Assembly: GCA_945860095.1 (NCBI GenBank)
Contig: CAMAPP010000019.1
Span: 1-34,849, forward strand
Length of the DNA: 34,849 nt
Reading direction: 5' to 3'
DNA from: Rhizobium sp. Q54
GTDB lineage: Bacteria > Pseudomonadota > Alphaproteobacteria > CADEGL01
Shown: in pieces, positions 16,206 to 24,863 of the stretch
How the letters are laid out: every line of letters begins with the position of its first letter
How positions within the stretch are numbered: the first letter of the stretch is position 1
The notes under the pieces: model-generated
Databases searched by the model: none
What the model saw: the letters and a program-made list of their open reading frames with translations, nothing else
Told to the model about the DNA's origin: nothing
Made by a program: the position numbers and the translations under genes

Positions 16206-17747
16206 ATGACTCAAACCCTCGTTCGCGGAAGATACCTCGTCGCCGATCCGGGCCATGTGCCGGGCGCGGGCCTGCTGACCGATGGCGCGGTACTGGTCGA
16301 AGCCGGACGCGTTTCAACCATCGGCGAATACCGTGTCTTGGCGGCCTCTCACCCGAACGCGCGCACCCTCGGCTCGCCCCGCCACATGGTGATACCGGGA
16401 TTGGTCAACGCCCATCACCACGGGCGCGGGTTGTCGGCTGCGCAGCTAGGCGTGCCGGACGATCATCTCGAACGTTGGCTGCTCGACTATCTTGCGGCGC
16501 CTGCGCTCGATGTCGAGCTCGATACGCTCTACGCCAATCTCCGCCTGATTCGTTCGGGCGTCACGACCGTCATTCATTCGGGCTATGCGCGGGTGCCCGG
16601 CCGGCACGAACAGGAAAGCCATGCGACCCTCGCCGCGTACCGGGCATGCGGCCTACGGGTCGCCTATGCCGTCGGCTACGAGGATCAGTTCGGTTTGGTT
16701 CACGGCCAGGATGAGGCATTTTTTCAAACCCTTCCCGGCCCGCTGGCGCGGCGGACACGCGCCGCGTTCCCGCCCCCGAGCCATGACCAAATCGAACGCG
16801 CGCTAAATTTCGTGACCGAACTCGCGGCGGCGCATGCCCAGGACGACCGCGTGCGCATCCTGTATGGCCCAAGCTGGACCGCATGGTGTTCCGACGCCTT
16901 GCTCGCGCGCACGGCAGAGTTGTCCGCGGCCAGCGGCCTCGGCATCCACATCCACGCACTCGAATCGCCCTACGAGCGCGAATTGGCCCGGCGTCGGCAG
17001 GGCGGCACCACCATCGACGGCCTCGAACGTCTCGGCCTCTTGAGCGCGCGCACCACCCTCGCGCACGGCGTCTGGCTGACCGAAGACGAGATAATCCTGT
17101 GCGCCCAGACCGGCACGTCGATCGCCCATTGCCCGAGTTCCAATCTCCGGCTGCGCAACGGCATCGCGCCCGTCCGGCGGTTCTGGCAAGGCGGGCTCAA
17201 TGTCGCCATCGGCACGGATTCCTGGGGCCTCAACAGCGACGAGGACATGTTCCAGGAAATGCGCCTCGCATGGATGCTCGCGCGCCTGCCGCACGCCCAT
17301 CGCTTCGTCGATGGCCCGAGCGCGCACGACATCCTGCGCATGGCCACCCTTGGCGGGGCCGAGGCCTCGACCTTCGGCAGAGAGTTCGGCACCCTGCTTC
17401 CCGGCGCGCCCGCGGACCTCGTGATCCTCGATTACGCCGCCATGACCGCGCCGCACATCGCGCCGAACGTCGATCCGGTGGACGCCTTGCTCCATCTCGC
17501 CCGGCCGGCGCATGTGGACAGCGTGATGATCGCGGGCGAACTCGTGCTCGATCACGGGCGCTTTCCCGGCATTGACGAGGACGGCGTCGCGCGCCGGCTG
17601 GCCGAGGTGGCGGCCAGGCCCCGTCATTCCGGGGAATCCGAATTGACCCAGATCGCGCGCGAGTTGCGCCCGCACATCGACGCCCATTACGCCCAATGGC
17701 CCGATACCACGGTCGAGCCCTATGCGATGGTGAACTCGCGCACCTGA
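16206..17747 (+). CDS. Amidohydrolase, Atz/Trz - cytosine deaminase type
   Basis: A 513-residue amidohydrolase-superfamily enzyme, a metal-dependent TIM-barrel hydrolase or deaminase. The metal site is visible in order: PGLVNAHHHGRG with His70 and His72, IHIHALES (His248 and His250), LAHGV (His287), and GTDSWGLNSDED with Asp338. This is the pattern of the subgroup containing guanine/cytosine deaminase, atrazine chlorohydrolase and isoxanthopterin deaminases. The beta-sandwich composite domain is formed from the N-terminus and the C-terminal part (APADLVILD). An AAGG ribosome site lies just upstream. Hydrolytic removal of an amino group or substituent from an N-heterocycle is the expected class of reaction; the actual substrate is unknown. 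It converges with an SDR, 11 bp apart. Confidence 0.9.
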   Translation: MTQTLVRGRYLVADPGHVPGAGLLTDGAVLVEAGRVSTIGEYRVLAASHPNARTLGSPRHMVIPGLVNAHHHGRGLSAAQLGVPDDHLERWLLDYLAAPALDVELDTLYANLRLIRSGVTTVIHSGYARVPGRHEQESHATLAAYRACGLRVAYAVGYEDQFGLVHGQDEAFFQTLPGPLARRTRAAFPPPSHDQIERALNFVTELAAAHAQDDRVRILYGPSWTAWCSDALLARTAELSAASGLGIHIHALESPYERELARRRQGGTTIDGLERLGLLSARTTLAHGVWLTEDEIILCAQTGTSIAHCPSSNLRLRNGIAPVRRFWQGGLNVAIGTDSWGLNSDEDMFQEMRLAWMLARLPHAHRFVDGPSAHDILRMATLGGAEASTFGREFGTLLPGAPADLVILDYAAMTAPHIAPNVDPVDALLHLARPAHVDSVMIAGELVLDHGRFPGIDEDGVARRLAEVAARPRHSGESELTQIARELRPHIDAHYAQWPDTTVEPYAMVNSRT

Positions 17748-17758
17748 CGTCGGGCGCG

Positions 17759-18523
17759 CTAACGCACGCTCGATCCGGCGTCCACGCTGACCAGCGCGCC
17801 GGCCATGTAGCTCGCGTCGTCGGACGCCAGGAAAAGCATCACCCGCGCGACTTCCTCGGGTTCGGCCACGCGGCCGATCGGCAGGGTCGCGCCCAGCCGC
17901 TTGAAACCCTCCTCGATTTCGTAGCCGCGCCGAAGCAGCCCGGCCTCGAGCATGGGCGTGCGCACTTCCCCCGGGCACACCGCATTCACGCGGATCCCGT
18001 CCTCGATATGATCGAGGGCGAGGGCGCGCGTCATGTTGGCGACCGCGCCCTTGGTCGTGCAGTAAGCGACGTGACCCTTGCCCGCGGTGATGCCCCATTC
18101 GGACGACATCATCACGATGGAACCGCCCGTACCCTGGCGCTTCATCGCGCGCACCGCCGCGCGCGCGAGAAAGAACACCGCGTTCACGTTGACCGCCATG
18201 GCTTCGAGCCAATCCTCGTCGCTGGTGGCAAGGGCGTCGGTGCGATGGATGATGCCCGCGTTGTTGACTAGGCAGTCGATGCGCCCGAAGCGCGCGCAAG
18301 TTTCATCCACCACGCGGTCGCAGAATGCGCGCGCCTTCACGTCGCCCGCGAGGAACGCGGCATTTGCCGATTTGGGCAGGCCCGCGAGCACCTTTTGGCC
18401 GCGCCCCTCGTCGCGGCCCGTCAGCATGACGCGGGCGCCTTCGGCGGCGAAGACGCGCGCGCACGCAGCGCCGATGCCCGATGTGGCACCCGTGATCAGA
18501 ACGGCCTTGTCCTTCAACTTCAT
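17759..18523 (-). CDS. Short-chain dehydrogenase/reductase (SDR), coupled to mtnA-like gene
   Basis: A 254-residue classical [11 protein letters not shown] lies at 11-18, NNAG near 87-90, the catalytic Ser at 140-141 (MMSSE), and Tyr154 and Lys158 in YCTTK. The ATG at 18523 is chosen because it overlaps the stop of the upstream isomerase gene as ATGA and gives the typical SDR N-terminus [11 protein letters not shown]; the frame is open for 63 bp more upstream inside mtnA. The coupling implies linked function, possibly oxidation or reduction of a sugar-derived alcohol made or used by the isomerase (inference). Arg in LTGRDEG at the end of beta-2 hints at NADP(H) preference, but this is weak evidence. 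Confidence 0.92.
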   Translation of the reverse strand: MKLKDKAVLITGATSGIGAACARVFAAEGARVMLTGRDEGRGQKVLAGLPKSANAAFLAGDVKARAFCDRVVDETCARFGRIDCLVNNAGIIHRTDALATSDEDWLEAMAVNVNAVFFLARAAVRAMKRQGTGGSIVMMSSEWGITAGKGHVAYCTTKGAVANMTRALALDHIEDGIRVNAVCPGEVRTPMLEAGLLRRGYEIEEGFKRLGATLPIGRVAEPEEVARVMLFLASDDASYMAGALVSVDAGSSVR

Positions 18524-19623
18524 CTCTTGTCCCCCGCTGCCCGGTCCGCGAACAGATGCCGCAATCCCTCCTCGGTCGCTTCGCACACCCCGCGTTCGGT
18601 CACGAGCGCGGTCACAAGGCGTGCGGGCGTGACATCGAAGCCGTAATTGGCCGCCTCGCTGCCCTCGGGGGTGAGCGTCACATCGAGAATCTCGCCCGAT
18701 TGCGTCCGGCCCCTTATCGTCGTGACTTCCCGGCCCTCGCGTTCCTCGATCGGAATCGACCTGCCGTCCGACAGCGCCCAGTCGATGGTCGGCGAAGGCA
18801 ATGCGACGTAAAACGGCACGCCGTTATCGTCCGCCGCCAGGGCTTTCAAATAGGTGCCGATCTTGTTGCAGACATCGCCCGCACGCGTCGTCCGGTCCGT
18901 GCCGACGAGGCAGAGATCGACCATGCCGCGCTGCATCAGATGCCCGCCCGCATTGTCGACGATCACCTTGTGCGCGACACCGTGGCCGCCCAATTCCCAG
19001 GCCGTGAGCGAGGCGCCCTGATTGCGCGGCCGGGTTTCGTCCACCCAGACGTGGATTTCAATGCCGGCGTCGTGCGCCATGTAAATGGGCGCCAGTGCCG
19101 TGCCCCAATCGACGGTCGCAAGCCAGCCCGCATTGCAATGGGTCAGGATATTGACCCGACCGCCGCCCTTCTTGCGCCGCGCCGCCTCGATGAGGGCGAG
19201 GCCGTTGCGCCCGATCGCCTCGTTCATCGCGACATCGTCGTCGCAAATCTTGGCCGCGCGCGCGTACCCCGCCCCAACCCGCTCGCCGCGCGGCCGATTG
19301 CGCAGATGATCGCGCATGTCGTCGAGCGCCCATTTGAGATTAATCGCCGTGGGCCGCGTCGCCAATAGGGTTTCGTAGGCGCCGTCGAGCGCCGAATCCG
19401 AGGAATCCGTGCGCATCGCCAGGGCCACGCCGTAAGCCGCCATCGCCCCGATCAAGGGTGCGCCGCGCACCTGCATGGCGCGGATCGCATGGGCGGCCGC
19501 GGCCAAATCGCCCAAGCGCAGAATCGCGAATTCGTGCGGCAGGCGCGTTTGATCGATGATCTCGACCGCGCCACCGTCGCCCGCAACCCAAATCGTCCGA
19601 TATTTCTTGCCGCCAACCTTCAT
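18520..19623 (-). CDS. mtnA: S-methyl-5-thioribose-1-phosphate isomerase family protein
   Basis: A 367-residue protein of the MtnA/eIF2B-like family, which converts aldose-1-phosphates such as methylthioribose-1-phosphate to the ketose. The family hallmarks are present: [13 protein letters not shown] (48-59), the catalytic Cys163 in [21 protein letters not shown], and the catalytic Asp243 in VGTDR, plus DVCNKIGT near the C-terminus. The ATG at 19623 gives the family's usual start; 60 bp of open frame upstream is ignored. No other methionine-salvage gene (mtnB, C, D, K or P) is nearby, and the coupled downstream gene is an SDR. It could therefore serve methylthioribose salvage with partners elsewhere, or act on a related sugar such as 5-deoxyribose-1-phosphate; family relatives are known to do this. 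The family call is firm; the substrate is less so. Confidence 0.9.
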   Translation of the reverse strand: MKVGGKKYRTIWVAGDGGAVEIIDQTRLPHEFAILRLGDLAAAAHAIRAMQVRGAPLIGAMAAYGVALAMRTDSSDSALDGAYETLLATRPTAINLKWALDDMRDHLRNRPRGERVGAGYARAAKICDDDVAMNEAIGRNGLALIEAARRKKGGGRVNILTHCNAGWLATVDWGTALAPIYMAHDAGIEIHVWVDETRPRNQGASLTAWELGGHGVAHKVIVDNAGGHLMQRGMVDLCLVGTDRTTRAGDVCNKIGTYLKALAADDNGVPFYVALPSPTIDWALSDGRSIPIEEREGREVTTIRGRTQSGEILDVTLTPEGSEAANYGFDVTPARLVTALVTERGVCEATEEGLRHLFADRAAGDKR

Positions 19624-19791
19624 GCGCGACCTCGCTCGCCGGGCGCGAACCCTAGGCGAGCGCCGCGCCGCGATCAATCGCACCGTGGCGCAACCGCCGC
19701 CGGGCTGGCCATTTGGCCCCGCTTTGGGGGCTGACCGCGATGATCGGGGGTGTTATCAAGTTCCGAGGTATTTGTTCGGGGGGACGGACGC

Positions 19792-20541
19792 ATGACGGGT
19801 GTGATGATCGTTACCGGCGCGGGCCGGGGCATCGGCGCGGCGATCGCGCTGCACGCAGGCCGCAACGGCTATAAAGTGTGCGTCAATTACTCCCGCTCGA
19901 GGGAAAAGGCCGAAGCCATCGCCGCGACGATCGCGAGCGCGGGCGGACAGGCCATCGCCGTGCAAGCCGATATGGCGTCCGAGGACGATATCGTGCGCAT
20001 GTTTCGCGAGATCGACGGCGCGCTCGGGCGCGTGACGGCGCTCGTCAACAATGCCGGCATCGACGTGCCGACGCGCAATGTCGAGGACGTGAGACTCGAC
20101 GACTTGCAGCGCATCTTCGCGGTGAATGTTTTTGGCGTGCTGTTGTGCAGCCGCGAAGCGATCCGGCGGATGTCGCCCGAAAAGGGCGGCCAAGGCGGCG
20201 CCATCGTGCATATTTCCTCGCGCGCCTCGGGGCACGGCAATCTCGTCGGCGAAGTGCCCTATACCGCGACCAAGGGCGCGCTCGACGGCATGACGCTGGT
20301 GATGGCGAAGGAAGTCGCCAAACAGAACATCCGGGTGAATTGCATCCGCCCCGGCCTCATCCTGACCGATATCTTCGAGCGCTCCGGCGGGCGCGAGGCG
20401 TTGAAGGAGCGCGCCAAGACCTCGGTGCCCATCGGCCGTCCCGGCGAGCCCGACGAAATCGCCGCCGCCGCGGTCTGGCTGTGCTCGAAGGAGGCGTCCT
20501 ACGTCACGGGCGCGATCCTCGATGTCGGCGGCGGGCGCTGA
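19792..20541 (+). CDS. Short-chain dehydrogenase/reductase (SDR), first gene of a CoA-linked operon
   Basis: A 249-residue classical SDR, FabG-like. TGAGRGIG at 8-15, NNAG near 86-89, Ser142-143 in HISSR, and Tyr157 with Lys161 in YTATK are intact. Asn-Tyr-Ser-Arg-Ser-Arg (NYSRSR) after beta-2 suggests NADP(H). The ATG at 19792 has a GGGGGA ribosome site seven bases upstream; a GTG at 19750 is in frame but less likely. It heads a tightly packed plus-strand operon (overlaps or gaps of 0-40 bp) through 27173 and shares a 168 bp divergent gap with the mtnA-like gene. Its stop overlaps the next start as TGATG. In this setting it may oxidise a hydroxy intermediate of a ring-degradation or beta-oxidation-like route (inference). 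Confidence 0.92.
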   Translation: MTGVMIVTGAGRGIGAAIALHAGRNGYKVCVNYSRSREKAEAIAATIASAGGQAIAVQADMASEDDIVRMFREIDGALGRVTALVNNAGIDVPTRNVEDVRLDDLQRIFAVNVFGVLLCSREAIRRMSPEKGGQGGAIVHISSRASGHGNLVGEVPYTATKGALDGMTLVMAKEVAKQNIRVNCIRPGLILTDIFERSGGREALKERAKTSVPIGRPGEPDEIAAAAVWLCSKEASYVTGAILDVGGGR

Positions 20542-21578
20542 TGGCGGCACGCTGGGAAAATCGCCCGGAAGGCTCGAACTGGGGCGAGTTCGGAACGGAC
20601 GACCAATTGGGCAGGCTCAATCTTCTGACCAAGGAAAAGGTCCTTCAGGGCGTGGCCGAGGTGAAGGAGGGCTTGGCCTTCGTCCTAAGCCTGCCCCTCG
20701 ACCGGCCCGGCCGCAGCCCCCATCCCGCGCGCCACCCCCCGCGCCTCGCCGCGACCATTCGCCACGGCCAAGCCAGTTACAATCTTCCCCTCGCCACCGT
20801 CGATCCCGATTTCTACGACATCGTGTCGGACGACGTGGCGCTCATTCACACGCAGTTTTCAACCCAATGGGATTCCTTCGCCCATTGGGGCGCGCGTTTC
20901 GACGCCGACGGCGACGGCGCGGCCGAGCCCGTCTATTACAATGGCTGGCGCGCCGGCCCGGACATCAAGGGGCCGCGCAAGGACGACCCGGCCAAGGGCT
21001 GGGAACGCTTTCCGGGCGTCGCGGCCCAAGCGCTCGGCATCGAAAAAATGGCCGAGACGGGCGTGCAGGGCCGGGGCGTGATGATAGATCTGCGTGGCCA
21101 TGTGGGCGATGGCCGAGCGATGATCGGTTACGACGACCTCATGCGCGTGATGGACAAGGACAAGATCGGCGTCGAGCCCGGCGACATGGTGTGTCTGCAT
21201 ACCGGTTTCGCCGACCGGATTCTCGAGATGGGCGCGAACACGGACGTGGACGGGCTCCATCATCTGTGCGCCGTGCTCGATGGCCGCGACGCGCGTTTGC
21301 TGAAATGGGTCACGGACAGTCAGCTCTCGACCCTGATCGCCGACAATTACGCCGTCGAGGCCTATCCCGCCCGCCCCGCCACGGGGCCGCGCGCGGCATT
21401 GCCGCTGCACGAACATTGCCTGTTCAAGCTCGGCGTCCATCTCGGCGAAATCTGGCACCTCACGCCCTTGGCCGAATGGTTGCGTGCGGCGGGACGCAGC
21501 CGGTTTTTGCTGACGGCGCCGCCGCTACGCCTGCCGGGCGCGGTCGGCTCGCCCGCCACCCCCGTCGCGACGGTCTGA
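20541..21578 (+). CDS. Cyclase family protein (kynurenine formamidase-like hydrolase)
   Basis: A 345-residue member of the cyclase family (PF04199), metal-dependent hydrolases that include bacterial kynurenine formamidase and isatin hydrolase and act on amides or cyclic amides. The metal-site signature is present in the long-form variant STQWDSFAHWG at 107-117, with Asp111 and His115, instead of the classical HxGTHxDxPxH. The C-terminal region LPLHEHCLFKLGVHLGEIWHL is also typical of this longer subgroup. The start at 20541 overlaps the preceding SDR stop; the frame is open far upstream inside that gene, but this ATG gives the normal length. It sits between two SDRs, upstream of an acyl-CoA dehydrogenase and CoA ligase, so ring opening to a carboxylic acid that is then CoA-activated is a plausible role (inference). 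Confidence 0.88.
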   Translation: MAARWENRPEGSNWGEFGTDDQLGRLNLLTKEKVLQGVAEVKEGLAFVLSLPLDRPGRSPHPARHPPRLAATIRHGQASYNLPLATVDPDFYDIVSDDVALIHTQFSTQWDSFAHWGARFDADGDGAAEPVYYNGWRAGPDIKGPRKDDPAKGWERFPGVAAQALGIEKMAETGVQGRGVMIDLRGHVGDGRAMIGYDDLMRVMDKDKIGVEPGDMVCLHTGFADRILEMGANTDVDGLHHLCAVLDGRDARLLKWVTDSQLSTLIADNYAVEAYPARPATGPRAALPLHEHCLFKLGVHLGEIWHLTPLAEWLRAAGRSRFLLTAPPLRLPGAVGSPATPVATV

Positions 21579-21582
21579 GGCC

Positions 21583-22305
21583 ATGGCCAGGCGCACTACC
21601 CTGCTGACCGGCGTATCGAAGGGCATCGGCCGCGCCGTGGCCGAACGCCTCGCGCGCGAGGGCCACCATGTCATCGGCCTCGCGCGCACCAAGCCCGAAT
21701 GGGATTTTCAAGGCGATTTTCATGCGGTCGATCTCACCGATCTTGAAACCACGCGCGCGCTCGTGGACAACCTCGCCGCGCGGCACGCCATCGACGGTCT
21801 CGTGCACAATGCCGGCTACGCGAAGATCGAGCGCTTGGAAACCATGACCATCGCCGACCTCGACGACATGATGACCCTGCATGTGCGCGCGGCGGCGGTG
21901 ATGGTGCAGGCGCTTGCGCCGGCGATGAAAAAACGCCGCTTCGGGCGCATCGTCTTGATCGGCAGCCGCGCCGCTCTGGGCAAGATCGGGCGCGGCGCCT
22001 ATGCCGCCACGAAATCGGCGATGCTCGGTTTCATGCGCACCTGGGCGCTCGAACTTGGCCCGAGCGGCATCACGGTCAATTGCGTGGCCCCCGGTCCCAC
22101 GGCAACCGAGCTGTTCCGCCGCGGTAATCCGCCCGACGCGCCCGCGACCAAGGCAATCATCGCCTCGATTCCGGTGGGGCGCATGGGCAAGCCCGAGGAG
22201 ATGGCCGGAGCGGTCGCTTATTTTCTCGGCGAGGACGCTTCGTTCACCACGGGTCAGGCGCTCTATGTCTGCGGCGGGCTGACCGTGGGTCTATATCCGG
22301 GCTGA
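21583..22305 (+). CDS. Short-chain dehydrogenase/reductase (SDR)
   Basis: A 240-residue SDR. The cofactor motif is TGVSKGIG at 9-16, the usual NNAG is HNAG (75-78), and the catalytic residues are Ser128, Tyr140 and Lys144 (YAATK). GLARTKPEW after beta-2 lacks an acidic residue, which fits NADP(H). HNAG in place of NNAG is a known minor variant. The ATG at 21583 lies 4 bp after the cyclase stop, with GAGG inside that stop region as a close-spaced ribosome site. The acyl-CoA dehydrogenase begins 1 bp after its stop, so it is firmly inside the operon. Its substrate is probably an intermediate of the same pathway. Confidence 0.92.
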   Translation: MARRTTLLTGVSKGIGRAVAERLAREGHHVIGLARTKPEWDFQGDFHAVDLTDLETTRALVDNLAARHAIDGLVHNAGYAKIERLETMTIADLDDMMTLHVRAAAVMVQALAPAMKKRRFGRIVLIGSRAALGKIGRGAYAATKSAMLGFMRTWALELGPSGITVNCVAPGPTATELFRRGNPPDAPATKAIIASIPVGRMGKPEEMAGAVAYFLGEDASFTTGQALYVCGGLTVGLYPG

Positions 22306-22306
22306 C

Positions 22307-23464
22307 ATGGCGCTTCTCTGGGAACCGCGTTTGGACGACGAGGGATTGCGCTGGCGCGATCTCGCGCGCGACCTCACGGCAAAGTATTTCGCGCCCCTCG
22401 CCGCCGAATTGGACCGCGATCAACGCTATCCCTGGGAAAGCGTGAAGCGGCTCATCGACGCCAAAATCGCCGGCATGTTCGTGCCGAAGAGCTATGGCGG
22501 CGAGGGCGCGTCCTTGACCGCGTTCTGTTCGGTGGTCGAGGAAGTCGCGCGCGGCTGCGCCTCGACCTCGGCCATCGTGGTCGCCTTGCCGCTCGGCGGC
22601 TTCCCCCTCCTCCTTGAAGGCAGCGAGGATCAGAAACAAAGCTATCTCGGCGGCCTCGCCCGCGAGGGCATCGCCATTAATTTCGCCCTGTCCGAGCGCG
22701 GCGCCGGCTCCGACATCGCGGCGATCGAAACCTCGGCCACGCGCGAGGGCGGCAACTGGCGCCTGCGGGGCGAAAAATGCTGGCTCGGCAATGGCGGCGC
22801 CGCGCGCCATTACATCGTGTTCGCGCGCGAGGCCGAAAGCCGGGCGATCACGGCCTTTCTGGTGGACAAGGAACAGCCCGGCGTCGTCATCGATTTCTTC
22901 GAAGACAAGATGGGTTTGCGCGGCACGCTGACGAGCAATCTCAAACTCGACACACTGGTCGAGGATTCGGCGATCGTGGGCACGCCGGGCAAGGGCCTGC
23001 GTCTCGCGCTCAAGACCCTCGCGGTCGGCCGCGTGACCGTCGCGGCCCAGTCCGTCGGCATCGCACGCGCCGCCTACGACGCGGCCGCGCGCCATGCGGT
23101 CGAACGCCGGGCCTTCGGCCAGGCGATCATCGATCACCAGGCGGTCGGCTTCAAATTGGCGGACATGGCGACCGAGATTTCCGCCGCGCGCATGATGCTG
23201 CACGAGGCGGCGCAAGCCTATGATCGGGGCGCGGACGTCTCCGGCCTCGGCACGATGGCGAAATTGTACGCGAGCGAAGCCGCGCATCGCGCCGTCGATT
23301 CGGCGGTGCAGATTTTCGGCGGCCCGGGATACGTCAAACCCAACGCGGTCGAACGCTATTACCGCGACCAGCGCGTCACGGAGATTTACGAAGGCACCTC
23401 GGAAGTCCTGCGCATGGTTCTCATGCGCGCCGTCCGCTCGGACTTCACGTCTCCATCGAAATAA
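22307..23464 (+). CDS. Acyl-CoA dehydrogenase
   Basis: A 385-residue FAD-dependent acyl-CoA dehydrogenase, which introduces an alpha,beta double bond in acyl-CoA and passes electrons to ETF. FAD and substrate motifs are in order: FALSERGAGSD (the usual ALSEPGAGSD with Arg for Pro), the middle beta domain with RGEKCWLGNGG, and KMGLRGTLTS. The catalytic base is Glu362 in EIYEGTSEV. Length is normal. It starts one base after the SDR stop, so translation is coupled. Together with the CoA ligase 11 bp downstream, it points to CoA-activation followed by dehydrogenation of a carboxylic acid. Chain or ring specificity cannot be read off. Confidence 0.94.
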   Translation: MALLWEPRLDDEGLRWRDLARDLTAKYFAPLAAELDRDQRYPWESVKRLIDAKIAGMFVPKSYGGEGASLTAFCSVVEEVARGCASTSAIVVALPLGGFPLLLEGSEDQKQSYLGGLAREGIAINFALSERGAGSDIAAIETSATREGGNWRLRGEKCWLGNGGAARHYIVFAREAESRAITAFLVDKEQPGVVIDFFEDKMGLRGTLTSNLKLDTLVEDSAIVGTPGKGLRLALKTLAVGRVTVAAQSVGIARAAYDAAARHAVERRAFGQAIIDHQAVGFKLADMATEISAARMMLHEAAQAYDRGADVSGLGTMAKLYASEAAHRAVDSAVQIFGGPGYVKPNAVERYYRDQRVTEIYEGTSEVLRMVLMRAVRSDFTSPSK

Positions 23465-23475
23465 ACCTGCTCGAC

Positions 23476-24825
23476 ATGAGACCCCCCCGGATGACCGAGA
23501 ACCGCCCCCACTCCGCGAAAATCTGGGACACGCGCGAGCTGTGGTCGCGCGACCGCATCGCCGCCCATCAGTACCAACGCCTGACCGCGCAACTCGCCTA
23601 TGTCGAGGAACGCAGCGCGTTTTATCGCGCGCGCTTTGCCGATACCGGTTTCAAGCCCTGCGATCTCGCCTCGCTCGATGATTTGCGCCGCCTGCCGATT
23701 ACCCGCAAGGCCGATTACGTCGCCACCGTCGAATTGGATTTGCCCTGGGGCAGCCATTTGGCGGCCCCCCTTCGCGATGTGCGCCGCGCGCATTATTCCT
23801 CCGGCACCACCTCGAAACCCGTGCCCAATTGCTGGACCGCGCCCGATCTTGATCGCTGGACGGATCTGTACGCGCGCGGCGGCTATGCCCAAGGTGTGCG
23901 CGAGACCGATATCTTCCAAAATCTCTTTTCCATGTCGTGGTTCGTCGGCGGGCTCGGCGCCATGGCGTCCTACGCCAAGATCGGCGCGCTGTGCATTCCC
24001 GGCGGCAGCGTCGATTCCGAACGCCAAGTGCGCACGATTTTCGATTACGGCACCACGGCCGTGTGCGCCACGCCGTCCTTCGCCGCTCATTTGGCCGAGA
24101 TCGCCGCCGGCATGGGGCTCGATCTTCGCAATTCGAAGGTCGAGAGCCTGGCGCTTGGCGGCGAGCCGGGCGCCCAAGTCCCCGCGACGCGCGCGATGAT
24201 CGAGGACCGCTGGGGCGCCAAGGCCTACGACGCCTATGGCAGCCTCGAATTCAATCCCATCGCCTGGGAATGCGAGGCGCAGACGGGCGGCCATCTGTGC
24301 GAGGACTTCGCGATTGCCGAGATTCTCGACGCCGAAACCGAGGCGCCGGTGCCCGACGGCCAGCCGGGCGTTCTGGTGCTGACCCATCTCGACAAACAGG
24401 CCGTGCCGCTCGTGCGCTGGTGGACGGGCGATGTCGTGGTGCGCGATTCGCGCGCTTGCGCCTGCGGGCGGACCCATGCGCGCCTTCCCGGCGGGGTGCG
24501 CGGGCGCGCCGACGACATGATGATCGTGCGCGGCGTCAATGTCTTCCCAAGCGCGGTCGAGGACGTCGTGCGCGCGATGCCGGGCCTGTCGGGGGAATAT
24601 CTCATCGTGCTCGACGCCGACACGACAGATGCCAAGACGGGTTTTCTCACGGGCCTCAAGATTCGCGTCGAGCGCACGCGCGCAGCACCGCCCGACATCG
24701 CCGAACGCATCTCGGCGGCGCTGCGCAAATCGCTCAATGTCCGCGCGATCGTCGAAGTCCTCGACGAAGGCATTTTGCCGCGCACCACGCACAAGGCCAA
24801 ACGCATCCTGCGCGAGAAGAAATAA
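23476..24825 (+). CDS. PaaK-like AMP-dependent CoA ligase
   Basis: A 449-residue adenylate-forming enzyme of the phenylacetate-CoA ligase (PaaK) type, which activates an aryl or alicyclic carboxylate to its CoA thioester via an acyl-AMP. Motifs: the P-loop HYSSGTTSKP, YDAYGSLEF for adenine binding, the hinge region RGRADDMMIVRGVNVFPSAVED, and a C-terminal Lys in LPRTTHKAKR. The N-terminal KIWDTRELWSRD and QLAYVEERSAFYRARF segments are typical PaaK features. A Cys-x-Cys group (CACGRTHAR) is present, as in some PaaK relatives. Starts at 23476 and 23491 are both possible. It is directly after the acyl-CoA dehydrogenase and before the molybdenum hydroxylase subunit; the substrate acid is not identifiable. 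Confidence 0.92.
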   Translation: MRPPRMTENRPHSAKIWDTRELWSRDRIAAHQYQRLTAQLAYVEERSAFYRARFADTGFKPCDLASLDDLRRLPITRKADYVATVELDLPWGSHLAAPLRDVRRAHYSSGTTSKPVPNCWTAPDLDRWTDLYARGGYAQGVRETDIFQNLFSMSWFVGGLGAMASYAKIGALCIPGGSVDSERQVRTIFDYGTTAVCATPSFAAHLAEIAAGMGLDLRNSKVESLALGGEPGAQVPATRAMIEDRWGAKAYDAYGSLEFNPIAWECEAQTGGHLCEDFAIAEILDAETEAPVPDGQPGVLVLTHLDKQAVPLVRWWTGDVVVRDSRACACGRTHARLPGGVRGRADDMMIVRGVNVFPSAVEDVVRAMPGLSGEYLIVLDADTTDAKTGFLTGLKIRVERTRAAPPDIAERISAALRKSLNVRAIVEVLDEGILPRTTHKAKRILREKK

Positions 24826-24863
24826 AAAACCCCGCCGCGTTCGCGGCAAACAGGAGAACCGCC

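Noticed and set aside
18520-19623. Full methionine salvage operon
   Set aside because: Only the mtnA-like gene is here; no mtnB, C, D, K or P homologue lies within the window.
24834-24847. Hairpin GCCGC-GTTC-GCGGC with an adjacent A/T run, terminator-like on the minus strand
   Set aside because: The T-run follows the stem only on the minus strand, where no gene ends. On the plus strand the run precedes the stem and the next gene starts 17 bp later within an operon.
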